Below the pieces are notes generated by a model that was not told the origin of the DNA, did no database searches, and worked only from the letters and a program-made list of their open reading frames with translations. DNA of 64,000 bases from Ignavibacteria bacterium (GTDB lineage: Bacteria; Bacteroidota; Ignavibacteria; Ignavibacteriales; Melioribacteraceae): positions 32,775-96,774 of the forward strand of contig WPAE01000001.1 of the NCBI GenBank assembly GCA_009773205.1, given 5' to 3'. The translations under genes and the position numbers were made by a program. This document shows positions 33,645 to 42,660 of the stretch, in pieces (within the stretch, counting starts at the first letter, position 1; each line of letters starts with the position of its first letter).

Positions 33645-33854
33645 ATGAAACTTACTCCTCTGAAAGCGATTAAGAAACATTGTTTGGAATGTTCCGGGTA
33701 TGAAAAGAAACAGGTTCGGGAATGTGTGATTAAAGATTGCGTGCTATTCTCTTATCGGCTTGGTTCCAATCCAAACCGTAAAGGATGCACTATTAAGAAA
33801 AATGCCGTTTCAACAACGGGTTTTGAAAAAGCCAACAGTTATGTTGCGGCATAA
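33645..33854 (+). CDS. Phage-type small zinc-binding protein
   Basis: 69 aa with an ATTGGAGA ribosome site. The spacing CLECSG...C...C and LFSYRLGSNPNRKGC follow a small phage protein family that begins SPLKAIRxxCLDCSG. Four or five cysteines could bind zinc. Its function is unknown. It is the last clear phage-like gene of the element. Confidence 0.7.
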   Translation: MKLTPLKAIKKHCLECSGYEKKQVRECVIKDCVLFSYRLGSNPNRKGCTIKKNAVSTTGFEKANSYVAA

Positions 33855-33963
33855 GTTGTTTGTGTTGAACTTGGATATTGAACGGCAAGAATTTTTAAGG
33901 AACAGGGAAATAGAGCATCATCGAAGAAAGGTCGTGAGTCTGCTTGTGATAAATAATTCATGA
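33841..33963 (+). CDS. Possible 40-aa basic peptide
   Basis: A short frame starting 14 bp before the stop of the zinc-binding protein gene, in another frame. It is rich in Arg and His (RQEFLRNREIEHHRRKVV). It may be translationally coupled or may be chance. No family is recognised. The gap 33964-34194 has no gene. Confidence 0.3.
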   Translation: MLRHKLFVLNLDIERQEFLRNREIEHHRRKVVSLLVINNS

Positions 33964-34194
33964 TTTATTGTTACACTGATTTGTAATCATCACAACACGT
34001 GCTCAATAGAGTCCTCATTTAAAGGGATGTAGCTGTTCCAAATACCTATTTATAGCGATTGATATCATTGATGCTCAAGAATAATTTTACACAAGAATTT
34101 TCAAGAAGCTATGCATGTGGTTTTATATAAAAATCTTTATGTATTAAAAAGCGACTTGAAAGAATATAAATTCATTTTATAAACGAAGTGAATA

Positions 34195-34987
34195 ATGAAT
34201 CAAATCAACTATACTTTTTTGTTCTCAATTCTATTATTGATTTTCAGCTTCATGAACATCAACGCGGATGATAAAAAAGTTTGCAAGATCCTATACATCA
34301 TATACGCTTCCGGCAAATGCACTTGAATTAGAAATCTGGCAAACCGGAAGAATGGATAAAGGAATTGGATATTATTACAGATGGCAGCCGCGCTTTGAAA
34401 TTGAATACGGGGTTACAGATCGTTTTACGACGGCAATGTATTTCAATTTTAATGAAGTGAAGAGCAATGAGAATTCAATACCATCCAAATCATTTAGTTT
34501 ATCGACCACTTCGTTCGAATTTCGGTATCGTTTGACAAATCCAAACGAATACATTATTGATCCGGCACTTTATTTTGAATTAAGCTATGGCGGCGATAAG
34601 ATAGAGTATGAACCCAAAATATTACTGACAAAACAATTTGACAAATTTATTTCCGTAATGAATTTAGTTTCAGAAATTGAAAAGAACTTCCCGGAAAAAG
34701 AAACAGAATCTGCATTTGAACTTACGCTTGGACTTGCTTATGAGTTAAACAAGAATTTATCTGTTGGACTTGAATTTAGAAATGACAGAAACTATAAAGA
34801 GATTTATGAGAAGGAAGAAAACCAGGCAAGTTTTATCGGCCCAACAATAAGCTACCATTCAGATAAACTTTATTTTGTTGTGAATATTTTAGCACAGATT
34901 AGCGGCGGACCAATAACAAAAAACAATTTGGATTTGATAGGACATGAGAAGTATGAAGTTAGAACAATATTAGGCATAGGTTTATGA
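34195..34987 (+). CDS. Outer-membrane beta-barrel protein with frameshift after its signal peptide
   Basis: A predicted outer-membrane protein of about 264 aa whose reading frame is broken. The signal peptide (NQINYTFLFSILLLIFSF then MNINADD) starts at ATG 34195 in frame 1. The mature barrel (KKFARSYTSYTLPANALELE onward) is in frame 2 from about 34270. The switch falls in a six-A run at 34273-34278, and removing one A rejoins them exactly. It may be a sequencing error, a mutation or slippage. It overlaps the cytochrome gene by 4 bp. Confidence 0.6.
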
Positions 34988-35241
34988 AGATTATCTTTAG
35001 TTTAGTTTTTCTATTTATTGCCGGATGCGCCGCCACTATTATTTACAGGAGTAAAGGAGAAGAGCTTTATTATAATAAATGCGGCGGATGCCACAGAATA
35101 CACTCAAAAACAGAATTTACCAGTGAAAAATGGAAAAGTGAAGTTGAAGAAATGAGTAAGAAGGCAAGACTAAATGAGGATGAAAAAAGGATGATAATTG
35201 AATATTTGACTAATGATAGTTTGCACGTAGCAAAACCTTGA
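34984..35241 (+). CDS. Small c-type cytochrome lipoprotein
   Basis: 85 aa with a lipobox (FIAGCAAT) and a single haem motif CGGCH (CxxCH). No clear axial Met is seen; the C-terminal helix (EDEKRMIIEYL) is typical of small cytochromes. It overlaps the barrel protein by 4 bp. A role in electron transfer at the metal-resistance locus is inferred only from place. Confidence 0.8.
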   Translation: MKIIFSLVFLFIAGCAATIIYRSKGEELYYNKCGGCHRIHSKTEFTSEKWKSEVEEMSKKARLNEDEKRMIIEYLTNDSLHVAKP

Positions 35242-35339
35242 TGAGAGTCATCAATCAAAAAAGTAATAAAAGAGATAGTTTGAAACTATTATCTTAATTT
35301 GGTTGTTTTAAGAGGTAGAAAGCAATAAATTTGTGACAG

Positions 35340-35681
35340 ATGAAAAATATTTTTAGAAATAGCGTAAAAAGAACAATTGCCCTACTGTTTCTGGGAGTTT
35401 TTGTTTTCTCTTTTTTACACTCCGAATTAGGACTTCTTGATTTTGACGGAGATAATCATGGTGCTCATGATTACTGTCAAATTGTTAAAAATACGAATGC
35501 TCATTCAAAGATTTTAAGGGAAAACCTACCTAAACTTGAACTTAACAAATATATTTGCATTCATTGTTTTGAAGAAATTGAAGCGCAAGAAACACAAACT
35601 TCTTTTGAAAGAACGGATCATCATTTAAAAGCAAAACAATCTGCTGATTTATATCTATTTAATAGCACATTTCTGATTTAA
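35340..35681 (+). CDS. DYCxIVK membrane protein A (unrecognised Cys/His family)
   Basis: 113 aa with one N-terminal transmembrane segment (IALLFLGVFVFSFLHSELGL). It has a DYCQIVK motif, then L-x-L-x-K-x-x-C-x-HC, His-rich residues and a fixed C-terminus LYLFNSTFLI. A second gene at 43633-43977 has the same layout. The Cys/His motifs suggest metal binding outside the cytoplasm. No known family is recognised. It lies about 90 bp before the TolC gene of RND set 1. Confidence 0.65.
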   Translation: MKNIFRNSVKRTIALLFLGVFVFSFLHSELGLLDFDGDNHGAHDYCQIVKNTNAHSKILRENLPKLELNKYICIHCFEEIEAQETQTSFERTDHHLKAKQSADLYLFNSTFLI

Positions 35682-35702
35682 CTACTCTCTTTTCATTTCG
35701 TT

Positions 35703-35724
35703 CCGCCAAAGGCGGACAAGTATT
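35703..35724. repeat. CCGCC/GGCGG palindromic repeat before TolC 1
   Basis: TCCGCCAAAGGCGGACAAGT, followed by CCC...GGG. The same unit is in the integrase (30321-30345) and before TolC 2 (60129-60150, as TCCGCCACGGCGGACAAGT). It sits in the leader of the TolC 1 gene. Confidence 0.7.
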
Positions 35725-35771
35725 CCCTTTACGGGATAAGTGTCATTAATAATTAATTTATTTGGAGAATT

Positions 35772-37070
35772 ATGTTGAGTAAAACGAAACCCCGTTTTGC
35801 GGGAAACAAACTTTTTGTTTTGTTCGCAATTGCAATTTTACCGCTTTGCATTTACGGACAAACTGAAATTAGAAAACTTAGTTTAAATGAAGCTGTTGAA
35901 ATTGGATTAAAGAATAATCCGGAAATAAAGAGTGCAACAGAAAATATTTCAGCATCTAAGGGTAGATTCTGGAGCGGGATATCATTACCTCTGCCGGAAG
36001 TTGGTGTTAGTTATGAATATGCACCGGTGAACAGCAGTTTAAGTAATTACAGCGAAAAAACTCTGGCTGTTAGTCAATCTTTTGAGTTCCCTTCTAATTA
36101 CTTTTTGAAAGGGAGCAAATTTAACAAGGAAGAAGAGATTGCAGTATATAAACTAAACATGACTGAGAGAAGCATTATAAATCAAGTAAAGACAAGTTAC
36201 TACAAAGTTCTGGCTAAACAATACCAGGTAAAGTCTGCTGAAGAAAATCTTGTTATCTCGGAAGATTTTTTTAAGAAAGCTGAGATAAGACAAAATGTTG
36301 GTGAAGGAACGAATCTTGAAAGATTGACCGCAAAGGTCCAATACACAGAGGCGCAGAACAATCTGGAAGTTGCAAAGAATGAGCTAACAACAGCGTTTGC
36401 CGAACTGAATTACTCACTTGGATATGGAAAACAAAGTTATGAAGCGAATTTCAATTTAATCGATACGCTTGTTTTTGTTGATCACAAAATCAGTATAGAG
36501 CAAATCTACAAATCGTTGGAAGAAACAAATCCGCAGATAAAGATTGCCGAATTGAATTATGGAATAGCATCTATCGAAAAAGGTCTTGCATGGTCTTCCA
36601 TCCTGCCTAATCTTAATCTGGCTTATTTCAAACAAACGCGCGACGGCAATAACGGATTTTACGGAGCTTCATTTGGAATATCGGTTCCGCTTTGGTTTAT
36701 GTTCGATCAAAGAGGAAAAATTCAAGAAGCGGTTGCAAATCAGTCTATATCTGAATCGGAACTGCAATTAACAAAGAATGAGATCGCTTTAAGAATAAAA
36801 AGCGCTTTTACAGATCACGAAAATAATCTAAAGCAGGTAAAACTATATGTGAATGATATTCTTCCACAAGCCGAAGAGATTTACAGAACAGCTATAAAAA
36901 GCTACGATGCCGGAGAACTTACATATCTTGAATATCTGCAGGCGAAACAAACTTTGATTAGCTCACGGAACAATTACATAAATGTTTTATTCAATCATTA
37001 TCAATCAGTTTTTAGAATTGAAGAAATAGTCGGGCAAAATATTATTGACAAATCAGAATTGGAGAAATAA
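35772..37070 (+). CDS. TolC-family outer-membrane efflux protein 1
   Basis: 432 aa. It has a signal peptide (NKLFVLFAIAILPLCIYGQ), then the two-fold TolC repeat of coiled helices (LSLNEAVEIGLKNNPEIKSA and LAVSQSFEFPSNYF). It forms the outer-membrane duct of the RND system. The first ten codons (MLSKTKPRFAG) match a dispersed CCCG/CGGG palindrome also found at the TolC 2 start, so the signal peptide's N-region looks repeat-derived. It is 1 bp from the adaptor gene. Confidence 0.88.
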   Translation: MLSKTKPRFAGNKLFVLFAIAILPLCIYGQTEIRKLSLNEAVEIGLKNNPEIKSATENISASKGRFWSGISLPLPEVGVSYEYAPVNSSLSNYSEKTLAVSQSFEFPSNYFLKGSKFNKEEEIAVYKLNMTERSIINQVKTSYYKVLAKQYQVKSAEENLVISEDFFKKAEIRQNVGEGTNLERLTAKVQYTEAQNNLEVAKNELTTAFAELNYSLGYGKQSYEANFNLIDTLVFVDHKISIEQIYKSLEETNPQIKIAELNYGIASIEKGLAWSSILPNLNLAYFKQTRDGNNGFYGASFGISVPLWFMFDQRGKIQEAVANQSISESELQLTKNEIALRIKSAFTDHENNLKQVKLYVNDILPQAEEIYRTAIKSYDAGELTYLEYLQAKQTLISSRNNYINVLFNHYQSVFRIEEIVGQNIIDKSELEK

Positions 37071-38264
37071 ATGAAATCAAGTATCAAATTATTAATAGCC
37101 GTTAATGTATTAGCGATTGCCCTATTGGGATGCAGCGGTAAAGAAGAACCTAAAAAGGAAGAAAGCCATAATGAACACAGTGAAGTTGTAAAACTATCGG
37201 CTGAATCAATAAAGCAAATAAAATTGGAAACCGAGACAGTATCATTACAACCATTCACTGGTTATTTAACAATTCCGGCAAAGGTAATAACTAATCAAGA
37301 TAATGAAGCACAGATAGGTTCGCTTGTTCAAGGAAGAGTTCACCAGGTGTTTGTGAAAGTAGGAGATTTTGTTAAAGCCGGACAAGTATTGATGACGGTT
37401 GAAGGTCTTGACGTTGGTGAAATAAAAGCCGGTTTCTTAATTGCAAAAGCGGCACTTGATTATGCAAAAGCAAATTATGAAAGACAGAAGAAATTATTTG
37501 ATGAGAAAATAGGATCGCAAAAATCATTACTAGAAAGCCAGGCTGAATTTGAAAAGGCGCTTGCTGAATACAAAGCAGAGGATAAAAAAATTCATTCGGT
37601 TGGTCTTAGTGATGAAGATGTAACCGACGCAAAGATTAGCGAAGAACATATTTCCGGCACATTGCCAATTAAATCATCCATCAACGGTATAGTAGTAGAA
37701 AGAAATGTTGTTATAGGACAATTAGTTGATGCCACAACAAATGCTTTCAAAGTAATTAACACATCTACTGTTTGGGTTGACGGACAGATATACGAAAAAG
37801 ATATAACGAAGATAAACCAGAAAACAAATGCATTTTTCACCTCATCAACTTATATGAATGAGAAGTTTAACGGAAGAATAATATATATAGGGCAGACGGT
37901 TGACGAGCAAACAAGAACAATTACAATACGGGGAGAGTTTGAAAATTCTAATAGCAAATTAAAACCGCAAATGTTTGGCGAACTAAAAATTCCTGTGAGC
38001 GGGAATGCAAAAGCAATTATGATTCCGGAAGAAGCAGTTGTTAAAGAAGCCGGGCAAGAATATGTGTTTGTCCAAAAAAGCAAGACAACCCCACCAAGCA
38101 GCGGGCAAGAATTTGAAAAGAGAATAGTGATTACCGGATTATCTGTTGATAACCGGATTGAAATTAAAGAAGGATTGAAAGAGGGTGAAAAAGTTGCATC
38201 GAAAGGAGTGTTTTATCTAAAGAGTGAACTAAAGAAAGAAGAATTGGAAGGAGATGAACACTAA
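37071..38264 (+). CDS. RND periplasmic adaptor 1 (CusB/CzcB type)
   Basis: 397-aa lipoprotein (lipobox LLGCSGK). The His/Glu-rich stretch ESHNEHSE near residue 35 could bind metal. Then come the barrel-sandwich hybrid (VQGRVHQVFVKVGDFVKAGQ), the alpha-hairpin (ALDYAKANYERQKKLFDEK) and beta-barrel domains. It joins the RND pump to TolC. It lies 1 bp after TolC 1 and overlaps the pump gene by one base. Confidence 0.9.
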   Translation: MKSSIKLLIAVNVLAIALLGCSGKEEPKKEESHNEHSEVVKLSAESIKQIKLETETVSLQPFTGYLTIPAKVITNQDNEAQIGSLVQGRVHQVFVKVGDFVKAGQVLMTVEGLDVGEIKAGFLIAKAALDYAKANYERQKKLFDEKIGSQKSLLESQAEFEKALAEYKAEDKKIHSVGLSDEDVTDAKISEEHISGTLPIKSSINGIVVERNVVIGQLVDATTNAFKVINTSTVWVDGQIYEKDITKINQKTNAFFTSSTYMNEKFNGRIIYIGQTVDEQTRTITIRGEFENSNSKLKPQMFGELKIPVSGNAKAIMIPEEAVVKEAGQEYVFVQKSKTTPPSSGQEFEKRIVITGLSVDNRIEIKEGLKEGEKVASKGVFYLKSELKKEELEGDEH

Positions 38265-41200
38265 TGTTAGAAAAAATTATATCTATGACTCTGAAGCAGA
38301 AAGGAATGATAATATTTCTTTCGTTTCTAATTGTTGGGCTTGGAATTTATGCTTACACGAAAATTCCAATTGATGCTTTCCCGGATGTAACAAACATACA
38401 AGTAGAAATTATAAGCCACGCGGATGGACTCTCTGCGATAGAAATAGAAAGAAACGTAACCTATCCGATAGAAATGGCAATGCGGGGATTGCCGGATGTT
38501 GAACAAATGCGTTCGGTAACAAAATTCGGGCTTTCAATTGTTACAATAGTCTTTAAGGATAATGTTGATATATACTTTGCCAGGCAGCTTGTCTTTGAAC
38601 GGCTTGGAGAAGCCCGAGAAAACGTACCTAAAGGTGTTGAAGTTGCAATGGGACCAATAGCAACTGCAATGGGAGAAATTTACCAATACACACTTGAAGG
38701 AAAAATGCCTTCTGATTCACTTGGAAAGATGGCTTATCTAACAGATTTAAGAACTTTGCAAGAATGGGTAATTACGCCGCAACTGAAAAGTGTTGCCGGA
38801 GTAAACGAAATAAATTCATTCGGCGGATACTTTAAGCAATTTCAAGTATTGATTAATCCGGAAAAATTATTAAAGTATGCCATAACAGCTGATGAAGTAT
38901 TTGCAGCCATTGAGAATAACAATAAGAATGTGGGTGGAAATATACTTGAAAGAAATTCAGATCAGTTCATAGTGCGTGGAGTAGGTTTAATAAAAGAGCT
39001 AAGTGATATTGATAATATTGTATTAAAATCTGTTGGCGGAACGCCTACTTTTATACGTGATGTTGCGCAAGTTAAAATTGGGGAAGCTGTTCGAATGGGC
39101 GCTTCGATGAAGAATGGTGTTGATGAATCAGTCGGTGGAATTGCAATGATGCTTCGTGGCGAGAACAGCCGCGAGGTTGTAGAAAGAGTAAAAGCTAAAG
39201 TTGATGAAATTAATGAAAACAATATTTTGCCCGATGGGATTAAAATAGTTCCTTACTACGACCGAACGGAAATTGTTGATGCAAGCATTTGGACTATAAT
39301 ACGCGCACTGCTGGAAGGTTCAATTCTTGTATTAGTAGTTACTTTTCTACTTCTAAAAAGCTTCAGAGGTTCAGCCGTAATATTGATAGCATTACCTATT
39401 TCTCTTCTACTAACTTTTGTGTTTATGAAGTTGTTGGGAATAAGCGCAAATCTTATGTCTATTGGCGGATTGGTAATTTCAACGGGTATGAAATTCGATG
39501 CATCAATTATCCAGGTGGAAAATGTGCAGAGAATGCTGAATGAGGAGAAAGGAAAGTTTAATAAACTATCCTTGATTTTAAAAGCAATACTCGACGTTAG
39601 AAAACCGAGTATATATGGTGAAATAATAATTGCAATTACATTTATACCGATTCTTGCATTAGAAGGTATAGAAGGTAAAATGTTTGCGCCATTGGCTATC
39701 ACCGTTGGATTAGCAATTATAGCAACATTGTTAATGTCCATTTTTATTATTCCACAACTTTGCGCTATATTCTTAAAGCCCCAAGTAGAAAAAGAGAGTG
39801 CAATAATGAGATTCTTTTCTACAAAATATCTCCCTCTTTTACGTTTTAGTATGAAAAGGAAAAAATTATTACTAGTAACAGCCTTAGTTGGATTGCTCGG
39901 TTCGCTTGTATTATTAAAAAATATTGGAACAGAATTTATTCCCATTATGGATGAAGGTGCATTTGATATGGATGTTGCATTGCTGCCGGGAGTTTCATTA
40001 TCCAAGTCAATGGAAATAAATAAAATTGTCGGAGAGAAGTTAAAGGAATTTGATGAGCTTGATGTTGTAGTATCCAGAACCGGACAAACCGGCGTGGCAT
40101 TAGATACGCGAGGCGTTGATAAAACCGGTTACGTAGGTGTATTGAAACCAAAAAGCGAGTGGACGCGGGATATAACAAGAGAAGAACTTACAAATGAAAT
40201 GAGAGAATCTCTTGAAACGATACCGGGAATAGCATTTGGATTTAGTCAGCCCATTCAGTGCCGTATAGATGAAATAGTTGCCGGAACAAGAGCACAATTA
40301 ATTCTAAAATTATTTGGTGAAGATATTGAACTGATGAAACGAAAAGCTGATGAGATAACTAAAGTTCTATCTAAAATTGAAGGCGGGACAGATTTAATTG
40401 CTGAGAAAGTTTCCGGACAACCTTATTTAACTATTAATGTTGACCGCTCCAAGATAGCGCGGTATGGATTAAACATAAGCGATGTTCAAAATGTTATCGA
40501 AATTGCAATTGCCGGTAAAGCGGCATCTAAGTTTTACGAAGAAAACAGAAACTTTGATATAACTGTAAGACTGCCGGAAGAAAAAAGGAACTCGATAGAG
40601 ACGATTGAGAATATTTTGGTTCCTACAAAGACGGGAACGAATATTCCACTTGCTCAATTAGCAGAAATAAAAATGATTGAAGGACCCGTCCAGATAAGCA
40701 GGCAGGATGGAATTAGAAGAATCGGAATTGAGATGAATATAAGTGGAAGAGATATAGGAAGCTTTGTAGCTGAAGCAAAACAAAAAATAAAAGAGAATGT
40801 TCAGCTACCGGCTGGTTATTATTTAACGTGGGGCGGACAGTTTGAAAACCAGCAAAGAGCAATGAACAAACTTATGATCATTGGACCATTAGCAATTGGA
40901 TTAATTCTACTTTTACTATTTGTCACTTTCAAATCTGTAAGACTAGCTTTGCTGGTAATATCAAATTTACCATTTGCATTGATTGGCGGTATTATAGCAC
41001 TTTATATCTCCGGTTTATACTTATCGGTTCCAGCTTCGGTAGGGTTTATTGTGTTATTTGGTGTAGCAGTTCTAAATGGAGTTGTTTTGGTTTCTCATAT
41101 ATCTCAATTACGAGAGGATGGCTTGGAACTGAATGAGGCAATTGAAAGAGGAAGTATGGATAGATTGCGCCCGGTTTTAATGACTGCATTTATAACAATA

Positions 41201-41368
41201 TTTAGTTTGGTGCCAACAATCATTACTACCGGAACTGGTTCGGAAGTGCAAAAGCCATTAGCTGTTGTAGTTGTAGGCGGCTTGATAACATCTACATTAT
41301 TAACCTTATTGATAATTCCTTCTGTTTATAGTTGGTTTGAAAAGAGAGAAACAGAAAGAGAAATGTAA
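38264..41368 (+). CDS. Heavy-metal efflux RND pump 1 (CusA/CzcA family)
   Basis: 1034 aa, twelve predicted transmembrane helices, and the HME-RND start PIDAFPDVTNIQVEI. The TM4 relay reads KFDASIIQVEN with one Asp and one Glu, as in CusA, rather than the DFG...D of CzcA. The porter segment reads RIDEIVAGTRAQ, lacking the Met of the CusA-type MLSTG, so substrate could be divalent cations. Proton-driven periplasmic export is expected. Operon partners are TolC 1 and adaptor 1. Confidence 0.88.
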   Translation: MLEKIISMTLKQKGMIIFLSFLIVGLGIYAYTKIPIDAFPDVTNIQVEIISHADGLSAIEIERNVTYPIEMAMRGLPDVEQMRSVTKFGLSIVTIVFKDNVDIYFARQLVFERLGEARENVPKGVEVAMGPIATAMGEIYQYTLEGKMPSDSLGKMAYLTDLRTLQEWVITPQLKSVAGVNEINSFGGYFKQFQVLINPEKLLKYAITADEVFAAIENNNKNVGGNILERNSDQFIVRGVGLIKELSDIDNIVLKSVGGTPTFIRDVAQVKIGEAVRMGASMKNGVDESVGGIAMMLRGENSREVVERVKAKVDEINENNILPDGIKIVPYYDRTEIVDASIWTIIRALLEGSILVLVVTFLLLKSFRGSAVILIALPISLLLTFVFMKLLGISANLMSIGGLVISTGMKFDASIIQVENVQRMLNEEKGKFNKLSLILKAILDVRKPSIYGEIIIAITFIPILALEGIEGKMFAPLAITVGLAIIATLLMSIFIIPQLCAIFLKPQVEKESAIMRFFSTKYLPLLRFSMKRKKLLLVTALVGLLGSLVLLKNIGTEFIPIMDEGAFDMDVALLPGVSLSKSMEINKIVGEKLKEFDELDVVVSRTGQTGVALDTRGVDKTGYVGVLKPKSEWTRDITREELTNEMRESLETIPGIAFGFSQPIQCRIDEIVAGTRAQLILKLFGEDIELMKRKADEITKVLSKIEGGTDLIAEKVSGQPYLTINVDRSKIARYGLNISDVQNVIEIAIAGKAASKFYEENRNFDITVRLPEEKRNSIETIENILVPTKTGTNIPLAQLAEIKMIEGPVQISRQDGIRRIGIEMNISGRDIGSFVAEAKQKIKENVQLPAGYYLTWGGQFENQQRAMNKLMIIGPLAIGLILLLLFVTFKSVRLALLVISNLPFALIGGIIALYISGLYLSVPASVGFIVLFGVAVLNGVVLVSHISQLREDGLELNEAIERGSMDRLRPVLMTAFITIFSLVPTIITTGTGSEVQKPLAVVVVGGLITSTLLTLLIIPSVYSWFEKRETEREM

Positions 41369-41380
41369 ATTATAGCATCG

Positions 41381-41407
41381 AAGGGAATGGCAATAAGCTG
41401 TTCCCTT
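41381..41407 (+). terminator. Stem-loop after pump 1
   Basis: AAGGGAA 41381-41387 pairs with TTCCCTT 41401-41407, followed by T and A residues. It probably partially ends the RND operon or protects the mRNA before the GDCCVxC gene. Confidence 0.55.
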
Positions 41408-41424
41408 TAATCAATGGAACGTAT

Positions 41425-41631
41425 ATGGGAATAATTAGATTAAGATCAGTTATACAATGCCCAAAGTGCGGAAATAAAAAAGAAGAAATTATGCCGGAAA
41501 ATGCTTGCGTCCACTTTTATGAATGCACTGTATGTGGAGAACTTTTGAAAGCCAAACCGGACACTTGTTGTGTTTTCTGTTCTTATGGGGATGTGACTTG
41601 TCCTCCTAAACAAAAAAGAATTAAATGTTAA
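41425..41631 (+). CDS. GDCCVxC-type zinc-binding protein A
   Basis: 68 aa. CPKCG, then CTVC, then a CCVFCSYGDVTCPP motif. These cysteine pairs fit a two-zinc ribbon of the GDCCVxC family, common near metal-resistance genes. Here the motif start is DTCC rather than GDCC. A paralog with the full GDCCVFC is at 54957-55178. Likely metal binding or regulation; function unproven. Confidence 0.8.
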   Translation: MGIIRLRSVIQCPKCGNKKEEIMPENACVHFYECTVCGELLKAKPDTCCVFCSYGDVTCPPKQKRIKC

Positions 41632-41652
41632 ATAAGATCAAAGGAAAATAAA

Positions 41653-41994
41653 ATGAAAGAGATAAAAGCAATAATAAGACCGTTCAGACTGCTCGATGTA
41701 ATTAATGAGCTTCAAAAAATTGAAGGGCTTCCGGGGGTAACCATATCAGAAATAAAAGGATTTGGGAAAAGCAGAGCCAAGAATGCAAAGGATAAAATTA
41801 CTTATGAACTTGTAGAATTTATTCCCAGAATAAAATTAGAAGTTGTGGTTGTTGATGAAATGGCGGATGAAGTTGTTAATGTAATACAAAAATACTCCCA
41901 TACGGGGAATACGGGTGACGGGAAAATATTTGTTGTTAACGTTGAGAATGTTGTAAAGATAAGAACGAATGAAAGAGGAAAAGCAGCAGTGTAA
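41653..41994 (+). CDS. P-II family protein with shortened T-loop
   Basis: 113 aa, clearly P-II (GlnB-like): KAIIRPFRLLDVINEL, EIKGFGKSR, KLEVVVVDE, TGNTGDGKIFVVNVENVVKIRT. The T-loop is shortened: the segment with the uridylylated Tyr (YRGAEY) is missing and reads SRAKNAKDKITYEL. It may therefore sense a metabolite or metal state rather than nitrogen through GlnD. The position after an RND pump suggests a metal-linked P-II. Confidence 0.85.
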   Translation: MKEIKAIIRPFRLLDVINELQKIEGLPGVTISEIKGFGKSRAKNAKDKITYELVEFIPRIKLEVVVVDEMADEVVNVIQKYSHTGNTGDGKIFVVNVENVVKIRTNERGKAAV

Positions 41995-42040
41995 TAAGCA
42001 TTTAGAAATAATAATAATGTTAATTAAGAGGAGAAATAAG

Positions 42041-42532
42041 ATGAAACATATTAACTACAAAATACCGAAAATGTTTTTTGTAATGATATTTATTTCTGTT
42101 TTTATAACCGGATGTATTCAACCAATTAATCTTGGTTTGATCAAGATTGGTCAAAACAGCACAGTGCAAGAATTTTATGTTGATAACTACAAAATGAAAG
42201 TGCGTGTAATGCCAATAACGGATGATTATCAATATATATGTTCATTGTCATTGAGTGATAAAGATAATTCAACACCAATTAAAGATGTGAAATCAAACAT
42301 GGATATTAAAAAATATTCCAGCCGTTCAACGCCGCGCGGCGGAATACAACGAGTTAAACAGATGATAATAAATGACATTGAACCTATTAAGGACTCGGTT
42401 TCAAATGATTTCGAGTATATGTATAAATTAAGGAACAAAGGTAAATATGAACTTACTATTAAACTGACCGAAATTAATGGGAAAGAATTAGAAAAAGAAA
42501 TTCTTATTTCATTTGACCAGGAAGTGAAGTGA
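42041..42532 (+). CDS. Hypothetical lipoprotein A (tandem paralog)
   Basis: 163 aa from ATG 42041, which has AGAGGAGA 6 bp upstream; the open frame begins earlier at 41969 but without a ribosome site. A lipobox ITGCIQP lies near residue 23. The domain VQEFYVDNYKMKVRV ... GKYELTIKLTEINGKELEKE ends ILISFDQEVK. It is paired with the similar 42661-43134 gene. No known family. Confidence 0.7.
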   Translation: MKHINYKIPKMFFVMIFISVFITGCIQPINLGLIKIGQNSTVQEFYVDNYKMKVRVMPITDDYQYICSLSLSDKDNSTPIKDVKSNMDIKKYSSRSTPRGGIQRVKQMIINDIEPIKDSVSNDFEYMYKLRNKGKYELTIKLTEINGKELEKEILISFDQEVK

Positions 42533-42660
42533 TCTGTTGCTCAAATATTTTAGTAGAATTAATAAAGATGTAGTGTAAACTCTGACACGCGAAAGATGAA
42601 GAAATGCCGTATAGCTTATTTGCTGATAAATAATTCACAATATTAGTAGGAGAACAAGAA

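Larger units (their letters stand above)
21674..33963 (+). mobile_element. Putative integrative element next to tRNA-Arg
   Basis: Bounded on the left by tRNA-Arg and on the right, tentatively, by the end of the phage-like genes. It has a tyrosine integrase, HTH/excisionase-like protein, primase-helicase, ArdC-like ssDNA-binding protein, nuclease, M15 peptidase, holin, RteC-like and DUF3800 proteins. Flanking genes are chromosomal (tadA) and metal resistance. No capsid, portal, terminase or conjugation genes are present. The right end is a guess because no direct repeat of the tRNA 3' end was seen. Confidence 0.6.

Noticed and set aside
33964-34194. Right-hand attachment site copy of the tRNA 3' end
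   Set aside because: No CCTACGGGTGTA-like sequence was seen here, so the right boundary stays unknown.
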